Shown piece by piece: positions 1 to 8,229 of a stretch of 64,000 bases of DNA; position 1 is the stretch's first letter; each line of letters starts with the position of its first letter. The stretch lies in the NCBI GenBank assembly GCA_963824905.1, contig CAWGRH010000019.1:62001-126000 (forward strand), given 5' to 3'. Made by a program: the position numbers and the translations under genes. The DNA comes from JAJPKK01 sp963824905. Its GTDB lineage: Bacteria; Pseudomonadota; Alphaproteobacteria; Rhizobiales; Xanthobacteraceae. Under the pieces are notes generated by a model that searched no databases, had not been told where the DNA came from, and saw only the letters and a program-made list of their open reading frames with translations.

Positions 1-1
1 C

Positions 2-223
2 CGGGCGGTGTACGAGTCCTTTCTGGTGCGGTCGCGGGAAACGCAGGAGCAGGAGCGGCTCGATACGGCCAATATCCGTGTTATTTCGGACGCGCAGGCG
101 CCGATCGAACGCTATTTTCCGCCGCGGCGTCTCGTGATGTTCGCCGGGGGGGCAGCGGCCGGTCTCATGCTGGGAGTTGGCTTCGCGGGGCTGGGCGAGT
201 TGGTGCGAAGGGCGAGGGCTTAA
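2..223 (+). CDS. Exopolysaccharide chain-length/transport protein, C-terminal end (partial)
   Basis: Only the last ~73 codons of a gene that begins before the window are present. The visible part starts as a helical stretch rich in Arg, Gln and Glu (ESFLVRSRETQEQ), continues through ISDAQAPIERYFPPRR, and ends in one hydrophobic segment followed by Arg residues. This is the layout of the C-terminus of Wzz/GumC-type polysaccharide co-polymerases: a periplasmic coiled coil, a Pro-rich motif, then the second membrane helix. In that family the protein sits in the inner membrane and controls export or chain length of exopolysaccharide. The next gene starts two bases after the stop codon and encodes a CelD-like acyltransferase, which fits a polysaccharide operon. 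The assignment rests on this short tail and the context. Confidence 0.6.
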   Translation, partial: RAVYESFLVRSRETQEQERLDTANIRVISDAQAPIERYFPPRRLVMFAGGAAAGLMLGVGFAGLGELVRRARA

Positions 224-225
224 GC

Positions 226-1413
226 TTGTCCGTCGCACCGGGTAAAGTTGCAGCCCCGCAAAGCGGGAGGCGGAATTTGGAATGGAATCGCGTCCGGCCG
301 GCCTGGATGACCCGTGCAGAGTCGCCGGGCCTGTCGGTCGAGGTGCGTGAGGGCGCCGATTGGGACGCCGTCGGGTGGCCGTCCAACACCGCCGATCCGG
401 CGCTGGAGATGAGCGTCTTCCAGTCCCGCGAGTTCCTCGAAACCTGGATGGCGACGATCGGCCGCGACCGTGCGGTGCGGCCGATGCTTGCCGTGGTGTC
501 CGACGCCGATGCGCGGCCCGTGCTCTATCTGCCGTTCGTCATCGAGACCCGGCTCGGCGTCAATCTCCTGCGGTTCATGGATGCGGGCGTCTCCGATCTC
601 AACGTGCCGATCATGGCGCGCGGACGCCACCTCACCGAGACCGAGTTCGCCGGAGTGTGGAAGAAGATCAGGTCGCTTCTTCCGCCGCTCGACGTCATCG
701 ACCTGCGCAAGATGCCGGACCATCTCAACGGCCTGCACAATCCGCTGACCTATCTGCCGTGCGCGTCCGGAGAGGTTTACGGCCATGCGGTTGCTCTCTC
801 GCACCTGCCGGAGATCCACGCGCGGGCGCCCGTCGTGCGGATGCGCAAGAAGCTGCGCCGCCAGTTTCAACGCCTCGGCGAGCTCGCGCCGACCCGGTTC
901 GTGAGCAATCCGGCGAGGGAGTTGCCGCAGGTGGTCGACGGTCTGTTCGACCTCAAGCGCATGCAATACCTGCGTACGCGCGGCCGCGATTTTCTCGAAG
1001 CGCCGGGAATCCGCGCCTTCTATTTCGCGATGGCGGCGCCGGACCGGCTCGGCCGGATCAGCAATCTGTCCGCCCTGATGTGCGGCGAGGAGATCGCCTC
1101 GGCGCACCTCGGCTTCATCGGTCGCGACCGCTTCTATTACGTGATGCCTGCCTACGATGTCCGCTTCCGGGCACTGGCGCCGGGGTATCTGCTGCTCGAT
1201 CACCTGATGTCGCAATGTCGCGATGACGGCTACGAGGTGTTCGATCTCGGCGAGGGCGAGCATCGTTACAAGGAAAAGTTCATGACCCACCAGCTGCGGC
1301 TGCGCACCTATCAGCACGCCGTCACCGTCGCCGGGATGATCTATCTGCAGGCGAACCGGATCAGGCGTCGCCTCGACCTCCAGATGCCCGGCTTTCTCAC
1401 CGCCGAACGATAG
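226..1413 (+). CDS. GNAT-family acyltransferase, CelD/BcsL-like
   Basis: A 395-residue cytosolic protein with the layout of the CelD/BcsL (FemAB-like) GNAT group often found in exopolysaccharide and cellulose clusters: an N-terminal half with SVFQSREFLETW, and a C-terminal acyl-CoA-binding half with SAHLGFIGRDRFYYVMPAYD, LAPGYLLLDHL and FDLGEGEHRYKEKF. The last motif is characteristic of the group. The acceptor is unknown; acylation of an exopolysaccharide precursor is inferred from the upstream gene. The start is uncertain. A TTG at 226 follows a GAGGG at about 10 bases and keeps the gene tight to its neighbour. An in-frame ATG at 307 would remove 27 residues and has no clear ribosome binding site. 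Confidence 0.75.
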   Translation: MSVAPGKVAAPQSGRRNLEWNRVRPAWMTRAESPGLSVEVREGADWDAVGWPSNTADPALEMSVFQSREFLETWMATIGRDRAVRPMLAVVSDADARPVLYLPFVIETRLGVNLLRFMDAGVSDLNVPIMARGRHLTETEFAGVWKKIRSLLPPLDVIDLRKMPDHLNGLHNPLTYLPCASGEVYGHAVALSHLPEIHARAPVVRMRKKLRRQFQRLGELAPTRFVSNPARELPQVVDGLFDLKRMQYLRTRGRDFLEAPGIRAFYFAMAAPDRLGRISNLSALMCGEEIASAHLGFIGRDRFYYVMPAYDVRFRALAPGYLLLDHLMSQCRDDGYEVFDLGEGEHRYKEKFMTHQLRLRTYQHAVTVAGMIYLQANRIRRRLDLQMPGFLTAER

Positions 1414-1434
1414 CTGCCTGCCGGATAAAAGCTC

Positions 1435-1500
1435 GATCGACAGAGCCTGTCGGATCGACAGAGCCTATCGGATCGATAGAGCCTATCGGATAGAAGTCTG
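1435..1500. repeat. Tandem array of 18-bp hairpin-forming units
   Basis: Three consecutive 18-bp units (1435-1452, 1453-1470, 1471-1488) start with GATCGA and contain AGAGCCT, followed by a partial fourth. Each unit can fold as a 6-bp stem with an AGC loop. Unit 1 pairs CGACAG with CTGTCG. Unit 3 pairs CGATAG with CTATCG, a compensatory change that keeps the pairing. Unit 2 carries the intermediate, imperfect combination. The array lies between the stop of the acyltransferase gene and the 3' end of the convergent tRNA-Cys gene, so it could serve as a transcription terminator or processing signal, but there is no T tract. Confidence 0.75.
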
Positions 1501-1528
1501 ATCGATCGATGCTGGGGAAGGGGGTCGG

Positions 1529-1600
1529 AGGCCCGGCTTGGATTTGAACCAAGCTTAAGGACCTTGCACAGTCCTTGCGTATCCGCTCCGCCACCGGGCC
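1529..1600 (-). tRNA. tRNA-Cys (anticodon GCA), 8-nt anticodon loop
   Basis: The minus strand folds as a cloverleaf: acceptor GGCCCGG with CCGGGCC, a three-pair D stem with G18G19 in the loop, T arm CTTGG/CCAAG around TTCAAAT, and a 4-nt variable loop. The U at position 73, the 4-nt variable loop ending in G48 and the G15 are features of tRNA-Cys, and GCA lies in the anticodon loop. CCA is not encoded (the next bases read CCG). The anticodon stem AGGAC/GTCCT leaves eight loop bases, TGTGCAAG, instead of seven, with three bases rather than two before GCA. This may be a real variant or a one-base insertion error. Without the second base the loop would be ordinary. Confidence 0.85.
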
Positions 1601-1823
1601 GACATCATCACTAGCATTGACGGTCACACTTGCAAACCGACAGATTATCTTAACGTTAGTTTAAGAATGTGCGCAGGGCAGCTATGCCGCATCGGCGATC
1701 GTGCGCATGCGCGCCGCGGTCGCACGGGGCTTGATTTTCGGCCCAAAACCGCGGAAGGGGCAGGGCGCCCGCCGGGCGCCATGGACCCCCGCAATGGATG
1801 ACGGGATCGGGAGGAAGACGGCG

Positions 1824-3011
1824 ATGTCTGTTCGATCGGGGCGCGAAATCATGGCGGTGCCCGGGCCGACCATCCTTCCCGACGAAGTGCTGTGCGCCAT
1901 GCACCGGCAGGCGATCGATATCTATTCCGGGCCGCTGCTCGCGATCACCGACAGCCTGTTCGCGGACCTGCGCCGGCTGTTCGTGACGAACGGCCGTTGC
2001 TACGTCTACATCGCCAACGGACACGGCGCGTGGGAAGCGGCGCTCACCAACGTGCTGTCGCGCGGCGACAAGGTGCTGGTGCTCGAAAGCGGGCGTTTCG
2101 CGCTGAGCTGGGGCGAGGCCGCGGCGAAGCTCGGCGCCGACATGGAGATCCTGCACGGCGATTGGCGCCGCGCGGTCGATCCCGCCGCCCTCGAAGCGCG
2201 CCTGCGCGCGGATACCTCGGGCTCGATCAAGGCGATCCTGGTCGCCCATGTCGACACTGCGTCGGGCGTCGTCAACGATCTCGAGGCGATCGGCAAGGCG
2301 GTGAAGGCGGCGCGGCACGACGGCCTTCTCATGGTCGACGCGGTGGCCTCGCTCGGCTGCGTTCCCTTCGAGATGGACGCCTGGGGCATCGACGTCGCGA
2401 TGTCCGGATCGCAGAAGGGACTGATGTCGCCGCCCGGCCTCGGCTTCGTCGCGGTCGGCCCGCGCGCTCGCGCGGTGCACGCCACGGCGGGCCTGCGCAC
2501 GCCGTATTGGGACTGGACTGCGCGCGACGGCGACCTTCATTACCAGAAATACGCCGGCACTCCGCCCGAGCATCTGATGTTCGCGCTGCGCAAGGCGTTC
2601 GACATGCTGTTCGCGGAAGGCCTCGAGCACGTGTTCGAGCGTCACCGCCTGCTCGCCGAAGCGGCGCGGCGGGCGGTCGCGGTGTGGTCGGAGGGACAGG
2701 CGTTCTCGTTCAACATCACCGAGCCTGCCGAGCGGTCCGACACGGTGACGACGGTGCTCATGGCCGACGGATACGACCCGCGCCCGCTCGCCGACTATTG
2801 CAGCTCGAAATGCGGGGTCGTTCTCGGGATCGGTATCGGCGAGTTGCACGGCAAGGCGTTCCGCATCGCCCATATGGGCCACATCAACGCGCCGACGCTT
2901 CTCGGCGTCCTCGGCGTCGTCGAGATGGCGCTCGAGGCGCTCGGCATCCCGCACGGCAAGGGCGGCGTCCAGGCGGCGATCGATTGGTTGGGCAGCCAGG
3001 TGAAGCCGTGA
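1824..3011 (+). CDS. Class V aminotransferase, serine/alanine-glyoxylate type
   Basis: A 395-residue PLP-dependent fold-type I enzyme of the class V (serine-glyoxylate / alanine-glyoxylate aminotransferase) group. The N-terminal motif AVPGPTILPDEVLCAM is typical of the group. The cofactor-site Asp is in LLMVDAVASLG (D172), and the Schiff-base lysine in MSGSQKGLMSPPG is K198. The substrate pair cannot be read from the sequence; glyoxylate or another 2-oxo acid as amino acceptor is usual. The ATG at 1824 is chosen because GGAGGAAG lies just upstream; in-frame ATGs further upstream would add unrelated residues. The gene stands alone, converging on the mop gene. Confidence 0.85.
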   Translation: MSVRSGREIMAVPGPTILPDEVLCAMHRQAIDIYSGPLLAITDSLFADLRRLFVTNGRCYVYIANGHGAWEAALTNVLSRGDKVLVLESGRFALSWGEAAAKLGADMEILHGDWRRAVDPAALEARLRADTSGSIKAILVAHVDTASGVVNDLEAIGKAVKAARHDGLLMVDAVASLGCVPFEMDAWGIDVAMSGSQKGLMSPPGLGFVAVGPRARAVHATAGLRTPYWDWTARDGDLHYQKYAGTPPEHLMFALRKAFDMLFAEGLEHVFERHRLLAEAARRAVAVWSEGQAFSFNITEPAERSDTVTTVLMADGYDPRPLADYCSSKCGVVLGIGIGELHGKAFRIAHMGHINAPTLLGVLGVVEMALEALGIPHGKGGVQAAIDWLGSQVKP

Positions 3012-3039
3012 GCGGGTTCGTCGACCGGATTTGAATGAC

Positions 3040-3246
3040 TCAGTCGATTCCGACCATGATGTCCGTGGCCTTGATCACGGCATAGGCCGACTGGCCGACG
3101 ACGAGCTTGAGGTTGTCGACGGATTCGTTGGTGATCGAGGCGGTGATGGTCGTGCCGTCGACGTCGAGCAGGACGTGGGCGGTGGTCGCGCCCTTCTTGA
3201 TGTCGGTGATCTTGCCCTTGAGCACGTTGCGCGCACTGATCTTCAT
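3040..3246 (-). CDS. mop: Mop-type molybdenum-pterin/molybdate-binding protein
   Basis: A 68-residue single TOBE/Mop domain starting MKISARNVLKGKI, with the typical pattern ITDIKKGATTAHVLLDVDG, SITNESVDNLKLVVGQSAYAVIKATDIMVGID. Mop proteins oligomerise and bind molybdate (or tungstate) at subunit interfaces for storage and homeostasis in the cytoplasm. The length is that of the family. A good Shine-Dalgarno (CAGGAGACAGCC read on the minus strand) precedes the ATG. No molybdate transport genes adjoin it, although a ModA-like binding protein is encoded about 16 kb away (19236-19979). The gene converges with the aminotransferase gene. Confidence 0.9.
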   Translation of the reverse strand: MKISARNVLKGKITDIKKGATTAHVLLDVDGTTITASITNESVDNLKLVVGQSAYAVIKATDIMVGID

Positions 3247-3350
3247 GGCTGTCTCCTGACGGCGTTCGATTGCCGGTGCGGACTTGGTTATAGCCGTGAG
3301 GACATAACGACAAGTGCCGGCGGCTAAATCTCAGGGAGCAGCGGTTCTGC

Positions 3351-3507
3351 TCCCTCTCCCCGCGTGCGGGGAGAGGGTCGGGGTGAGGGGGCGGTTTCGC
3401 GAGTCTGAGCCTCCGAGCAACCTGCTCTGACGCTCAGACTCGCGACGCGGCCCCCTCACCCTCCCTCGCTTCGCTCGGTCGACCTCTCCCCGCACGCGGG
3501 GAGAGGT
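3351..3507. repeat. Composite REP-like palindrome (family A)
   Basis: Two outer arms are inverted copies of one element. The left arm reads TCCCTCTCCCCGCGTGCGGG and continues into GAGAGGGTCGGGGTGAGG; the right arm carries the same motifs reversed and ends GCACGCGGGGAGAGGT. Between them sits a second inverted repeat, GCGAGTCTGAGC with GCTCAGACTCGC (about 3398 and 3432). The whole stretch can form a long branched hairpin, as in BIME-type paired REP elements. Related elements recur at 19080, 42151 and 63222. It fills the gap between mop and the amidohydrolase pseudogene. Confidence 0.8.
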
Positions 3508-3589
3508 ATTGCAGCCGCCCGTACCGTGTGAATCTCGCAGAGACGAGCTCGGCCATGACGACCAAAAGAGAACGCAGCGCGCGCGAAGC

Positions 3590-4677
3590 CTACGCCGGCA
3601 GCCCCAAGAGCTTTGCCGCGTTGCCGCCGAGGATCGCCGCCTTCTCGTCGTCGGAGAGCGTCGTCGTGGCGAACACGTGATCGACCGGATGCTGCTCCCA
3701 CACGAAGGGATGGTCGCTGCCGAGCATGACCTGGCTCGCACCGACCTGGGCCACGAGGTGGCGCAGCGCTTCGGGCGTGAACACCAGGGCGTCGAAATGG
3801 AGCTGCTTGAGATACTCGGTCGGCTTCTTCTTCAGCTTGATCTCGGCATTGCATTGCCCGGGCGGCGCGACGAAGCAGGCGTGGTCGCTGCGCGGCGCGT
3901 AGGAGCCGAGATAGCCGCCGCCATGGGCGGCGAGCACCTTCAGGCCGGGGAAGCGATCAAGGGTGCCGTCGAAGATGAGATGTTGAAGCGCGATCGTGGT
4001 GTCGAGCGGATTGCCGATGGTATTGGCGAGCCAGCCGTTGCCTGCGAAGCGCTTGGCGAGCTCCGGCGTGCTCTGCGGATGAACGAACAGCACGGCGCCG
4101 AGCTCCTCCGCCTTCGCCCATACGGGGTGGTATTTCGGATTGGAGAAGTCGTCGCCGGCGACGCTGCCGCCGATCGCGGCGCCGCGCAGGCCGAGCTTCT
4201 TCACGGCCTCTTCGAGCTGCGTCACCGCGAGGTCCGGGAACTGGAGGGCGAGCGTCGCAAACGCCGCGAACCGATCGGGCTTCGACGGCGGTGAGCTCGG
4301 CGAGCTTCTCGTTCTGCACCTTGACGATCTGCGCCACCGCGTCGCGGTCCTTGCGATACCAGAACGGATTGATCGAGAGCACCTCCATGTCGATCGCCAT
4401 GGCATCCATCTGCGCGAGCCGGTCGGCGATGACGATGAGCTGGTTCTGGCCGCCGTTGACCTGCCCGATGATGCCGCGCCTTTCCTCGCCAACCAAATCG
4501 AGCGCCTCGGGAATGAGGCAGTGGGAGTGGACGTCGATCGTCTTGACACGCTTGCCGCGCGACCTGGACGGGCAGGCGCGCCGGGGGCTGCTGGGCACGC
4601 GCCGCGTCGAGGAGACCGCAGCTGCAGAAGGCGATACCCGCGCCGGCGGTTCCTAGAAAGGCTCTCCTCGAGATCAT
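3590..4677 (-). pseudogene. Tat-exported amidohydrolase (ACMSD-like), two frameshifts
   Basis: The pieces of one amidohydrolase-2 family protein lie in three successive frames. The N-terminus MISRRAFLGTAGAGIAF is a twin-arginine signal running to LLDAARAQQ. The metal-binding start KTIDVHSHCLIPEAL follows in a second frame. The rest of the barrel, from DRFAAFATLALQFPD through the metal motifs FVHPQ, LAAHGGGY and MLGSDHPFVWEQ, is in a third. The shifts fall near 4560 (in a GCGCGG run) and near 4290. Each needs one base fewer, or two more, to restore the frame. The family includes aminocarboxymuconate-semialdehyde decarboxylase and related metal-dependent decarboxylases or hydrolases. All motifs survive, so decay is recent or the shifts are sequencing errors. 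Confidence 0.75.
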
Positions 4678-4841
4678 GTTTCTTCCCCTGGATTTTGTTG
4701 GACGGCGCGGAACGCACCGACGGCTTGCGCGGCAGGCGCAGCTTAGCTCACGGGAGTAGATGGCGCGACCGGGTGCTGCGGTACGCCGCAGGGCGGCGTC
4801 GATGCATCGTGCGCATCGGCCGCCCCCATCACGCGCGCAAG

Positions 4842-4870
4842 AAAAAAGCGCCCGGCCGTCAGCCGGGCGC
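4842..4870 (-). terminator. Rho-independent terminator of the MBL-fold gene
   Basis: A perfect 9-bp stem (GCGCCCGGC with GCCGGGCGC, loop of five) is followed on the minus strand by six T residues. It lies 28 bases past the stop codon of the gene at 4898-6448. Confidence 0.9.
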
Positions 4871-4897
4871 CGCAGAGCGTGTCTTGCGAATGTGCGA

Positions 4898-6448
4898 TCA
4901 GTTGGCGGCGAGGGCCGGCGCGATGTCGGCCTGCTTGGTGGTGGCGCCGTGGCCGCCGGCGATCGTCGCGCCGGTGATGTTGTGCTTGCGCAGCGCCTCA
5001 CCGACCGCGACCGTGCCGGGGTTGCGGCCGACCGGGCCGCGTGGCGACACGAGGTCGGTCACCCACAGCACGTTGTCCTTGGGCAGGTGGACGAGCAGAA
5101 AGCCGTCGACGTGCGGGTTCGGGATGTTCATGAGGGTGATCTCCTCCTGGTCATCCTTGATCGAGGCGGTGTCGGCGACGCCTTCGACAGTTGCCGGCTT
5201 GTTGGCCTTCTGCTGGGCATCGTTGTCGACGGTGTGCGGGCGCTTGGCGACCTGCTCGAAGTACGCCTTGTCCTGCGCCGGCACGTAGACCTTCGCGCCT
5301 TCGGCGACGAAGGCGCGCATGCCGCCGGTGTGGTCCATGTGGTGGTGAGTGAGCACGAGCGCCTTGATCGGCTTGCCCGGATACTTCTTCTTGGCGGCGT
5401 CGATCACCCAGTGCGACTGGCCTTCATCGGTCGGCGCGTCGACGACGACGAGGCCGTCCTTCATATTGACGATGAGGTTGTTGGCGCCGCCGCCCTGGAC
5501 CATCTGGACGTTCGGTCCGAGCTCGACCAGCTTGAAGCTGCCGTCATCGCCGAAGTAGATCTTGTCGCTGTCGGTGAAGCGGCCGAGGTAGATGCGGCGC
5601 ATGACCCACTGGTGTGGAACGGGGCCGGTCGCCATCTTGAACGCGGCCTTGACGGCGTCCGGCACCTCGAAGGTGTTGGCCGGGATCGCCGTGTTGGCGG
5701 CGATGTCCTTGTAGTTCATCCGCGAGATTTCCATGTCGCCAAGGAAAGTCGCGCGCTGGGATGCCATCTTGACGCCGTTGACGGTGCGCCAATCGCTCAG
5801 CACGAGGTCGTAGTTCTGGTCGCCCCAGATGTTGTCGGCGTCGCGGATGCGCACGGCGGCCGGCAGCTTGGTGGCGGGATCGAACATGATGATGTAGCGA
5901 TCCGGCCCTTGAGTGAAGACCGCAGCAGGCAGTGTCTTGTTGCCGAGCTTCTGGTCCTCGATCGCCGAGACGCTCTGCGGATTTTCGAGCGCGCGCAGCA
6001 GCAGCATCGGCGAGGTGCGGTTGCGCTCGCGCGTCTCGGCGGCGTAGCGGACGCCGGACATCGGCTTGATTGCGCCCTTGTCGTCGATCACGGCGCCGTA
6101 GGTCGGATAGAAGATCTCACTGTATTTGATCTTCTCGACCGCCGGATATTTCATGTCGCGGTCCCAGTCGAAGCGCACACGCAGCGGAGCGTTGTAATCC
6201 ACCGTCACGGTAAACGCGGAATCGCCGAGGAAACGCGACTCGCCGTTGACGCTGTAGGACTGGCCGGGCTCCCAATGCTTGGCGTCGCCCTTGCTCACGA
6301 GGGTCTTGATGGCCCGCAACGCGTCGGCGCCGCCTTGCGCCTCGACGCCGAGCTTGATCAGGTCATTGGGATTGGTTTGGGCGGATGCCGGGGTGAAGGC
6401 GGTCGTCGCCAACAGCGCGGCGGCAGAAATGATGAATCCGTATCTCAT
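4898..6448 (-). CDS. Secreted MBL-fold metallohydrolase
   Basis: A 516-residue protein with a Sec signal peptide (MRYGFIISAAALLATTAFTPASAQ), an N-terminal ~290-residue domain of unknown role (lipoprotein-carrier-like beta-rich sequence), and a C-terminal metallo-beta-lactamase domain. The zinc motif LTHHHMDHTGG is near residue 370, preceded by VVVDAPTDEGQSHWVIDAA and followed by TLMNIPNPHVDGFLLVHLP and IAGGHG. Periplasmic location is expected. The substrate is unknown; the family covers lactonases, sulfatases and other hydrolases. The gene is monocistronic with its own terminator. The sequence between 4678 and 4841 holds nothing recognisable. Confidence 0.8.
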   Translation of the reverse strand: MRYGFIISAAALLATTAFTPASAQTNPNDLIKLGVEAQGGADALRAIKTLVSKGDAKHWEPGQSYSVNGESRFLGDSAFTVTVDYNAPLRVRFDWDRDMKYPAVEKIKYSEIFYPTYGAVIDDKGAIKPMSGVRYAAETRERNRTSPMLLLRALENPQSVSAIEDQKLGNKTLPAAVFTQGPDRYIIMFDPATKLPAAVRIRDADNIWGDQNYDLVLSDWRTVNGVKMASQRATFLGDMEISRMNYKDIAANTAIPANTFEVPDAVKAAFKMATGPVPHQWVMRRIYLGRFTDSDKIYFGDDGSFKLVELGPNVQMVQGGGANNLIVNMKDGLVVVDAPTDEGQSHWVIDAAKKKYPGKPIKALVLTHHHMDHTGGMRAFVAEGAKVYVPAQDKAYFEQVAKRPHTVDNDAQQKANKPATVEGVADTASIKDDQEEITLMNIPNPHVDGFLLVHLPKDNVLWVTDLVSPRGPVGRNPGTVAVGEALRKHNITGATIAGGHGATTKQADIAPALAAN

Positions 6449-6767
6449 GCCGAGTTCTCCCGTTTTTGTAGGTCTGTTCGCAGGCGTCTGTTTTGCTTCC
6501 TGCGGCGGGGCTGCAATTGCCGCCGCGCGCTCCCTTAGGTCAGTTTTGCCACGGAGAAATGACGGCCGGGCCGCAGGCTGAGAGGCGCGGCGGTATCTGA
6601 GGCCGGATCGCGCTCGAAATCAAGAACTTCGGATGGCGGCGCCGCAGCGCATAACCGCGCACCCGATCATGAGAGCCGGGCGTTTTTTGCGCGGATCGCA
6701 TGCGGAGCGAATCGCTCGCCGCCATGCTCAATCTTTAAGCGAATTGCAGCGGCGAGACTCGCGCGCA
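6449..6767. other. Intergenic region without recognisable gene
   Basis: About 320 bases upstream of the MBL-fold gene and downstream of the carbonic anhydrase gene, both on the minus strand. It must hold the MBL gene promoter. No convincing coding potential, RNA fold or repeat was seen. Confidence 0.5.
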
Positions 6768-7382
6768 TCAACGCAGCCGTTCGATTTCCTCGGCGCGGGC
6801 GACCGTCACGTCGAGGTCCTTCACGAGACCGTCAGCGAGCGCGTAGACCCAGCCGTGAACGGCGAGAGGCTGGCCGCGCGCCCAGGCGTCCTGCACGAAC
6901 ACATCGGAAGCGACGTTGCGGACCTGGTGCACGACGTTGAGCTCGCACAACCGGTCGAGCCGCGCGCGTTCGTTGAGAATGCTCTCGAGCTCGCCGCGAT
7001 GGGCGTGGAACACTTCGCGGATCGGATGCAGCCAATGGTCGACGAGGCCGCGCCGCTTGCCGTCGACCGCTGCAGCGACGCCGCCGCAGCCGTAGTGGCC
7101 GACCACGATGACGTGCTTCACCTTGAGCACGTCGACGGCGAACTGCAGCACGGAGAGATAGTTGGCATCCTGCGGCGGCGCGAGGTTCGCGACGTTGCGA
7201 TGGACGAAGAGTTCGCCGGGGTCGACACCGACGATCTCGTTTGCGGGAACCCGGCTGTCGGAGCAACCGATCCACAGGTATTCCGGGGTCTGCTGATTCA
7301 CCAGCCGCTGGAAGAAGCCGGGATCGACGGCGACCATCCGGTTCGCCCATGCCCGGTTGCTGGCTTTGAGGTGATCGAGCAT
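6768..7382 (-). CDS. Beta-class carbonic anhydrase
   Basis: A 204-residue beta-carbonic anhydrase, interconverting CO2 and bicarbonate in the cytoplasm. The zinc ligands are C40 (in LWIGCSDSR), H96 and C99 (in VVGHYGCGG); the catalytic Asp/Arg dyad is D42/R44. The length is typical. The start at 7382 (MLDHLKASNRAW) matches the family N-terminus; the open frame extends upstream but with unrelated sequence. It is on the same strand as the upstream glycine-zipper gene, with 119 bases between them. Confidence 0.93.
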   Translation of the reverse strand: MLDHLKASNRAWANRMVAVDPGFFQRLVNQQTPEYLWIGCSDSRVPANEIVGVDPGELFVHRNVANLAPPQDANYLSVLQFAVDVLKVKHVIVVGHYGCGGVAAAVDGKRRGLVDHWLHPIREVFHAHRGELESILNERARLDRLCELNVVHQVRNVASDVFVQDAWARGQPLAVHGWVYALADGLVKDLDVTVARAEEIERLR

Positions 7383-7501
7383 GCGGGACGATAACGACGG
7401 TGGCCGCGTGCCGCAATCGGCACCGGCGCGCAAAATTGCGTCAGTGGCTGGATCATCGCTGCGACTGCTGCTCCCGCAGCCGCAGCGTTTGTCGATTGGC
7501 G

Positions 7502-7996
7502 TTACGGGCAGGGATGCCGCTGGCCGTCGAAGCCGAGATAGGTCCCTGTTGCCGGATCGTACGACCTGTAGCGCTGCGCGCAGTAGTCGGTCGCGCTCAC
7601 ATTGGCTGGCGGCGGCGGAGGCGGTGCCACCACATAGCCGGGCGGGGGAGGCGGCGGGGGCGGCATATAGACGACGGCCGGGGGCGGGGCAGGCGGCGCG
7701 CAATAGTTCGGCGCGACCACGACCCACGCCCCGTCCGGCCGCTGGATGTAACAGGTCTGGTGCCACCAATAGTAGGCGCCGCGGCGCTGGCCTTCGGCGG
7801 CGATGATCGCGCCGGAGGCGCCGCCGATGAGCGCACCGATCGCGGCGCCGCGTCCACCGCCGACCGCGCCGCCGATGATCGCACCGGCCGCGCCGCCGAA
7901 CAGTCCGCCCAGCAACGGATCCTGGGCCTGCGCCTGTTGGGCGGGCATGGCGAAAGCGAGCGCCAGCAGCGCCGCTATTCCGGATGTACGAAGCAT
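7502..7996 (-). CDS. Glycine-zipper surface protein with BA14K-like tail
   Basis: A 164-residue exported protein: signal peptide (MLRTSGIAALLALAFAMPAQQAQAQ), a glycine-zipper segment (GGAAGAIIGGAVGGGRGAA and repeats, roughly residues 30-65), a Trp/Tyr segment, and a proline-rich spacer with two runs of six to eight prolines. The last ~25 residues (CAQRYRSYDPATGTYLGFDG) resemble the BA14K-type motif common in rhizobial surface proteins. The zipper suggests membrane association or oligomerisation in the envelope; the function is unknown. The start at 7996 is placed at the signal peptide, although the frame is open further upstream. Confidence 0.7.
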   Translation of the reverse strand: MLRTSGIAALLALAFAMPAQQAQAQDPLLGGLFGGAAGAIIGGAVGGGRGAAIGALIGGASGAIIAAEGQRRGAYYWWHQTCYIQRPDGAWVVVAPNYCAPPAPPPAVVYMPPPPPPPPGYVVAPPPPPPANVSATDYCAQRYRSYDPATGTYLGFDGQRHPCP

Positions 7997-8229
7997 TTGG
8001 TTCTCCCCGTTCGAGCCGGTCGCCTCGTCACCGTCGATCAGCGCGGGAGGCATCCGGCATCGCCCACGCCTATGATGACACACGGCGACGGCGCGTTGCA
8101 AACCGGGGAAGGGACGCCCGGGGAAGCGAAATTCGCTCGTATTATCAGGGGTTACCGGGCTGTCGACGATACGGGAGCCCGTGAAAATGCGGCGAAACCG
8201 CGGCTACCGTCGCACCGCGCGGTTCGGAC

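Noticed and set aside
220..1317. Long antisense reading frame opposite the CelD-like acyltransferase
   Set aside because: It is His/Arg/Asp-rich with no motif and mirrors a well-supported gene; typical of antisense frames in GC-rich DNA.
1435..1500. Possible CRISPR array
   Set aside because: The units are contiguous 18-mers with no spacers and no cas genes anywhere in the window.
4760..6538. A 592-codon plus-strand frame opposite the MBL-fold protein
   Set aside because: The minus-strand gene has a signal peptide, zinc motif and terminator; the plus frame is low-complexity Val/Asp/Arg/His sequence.
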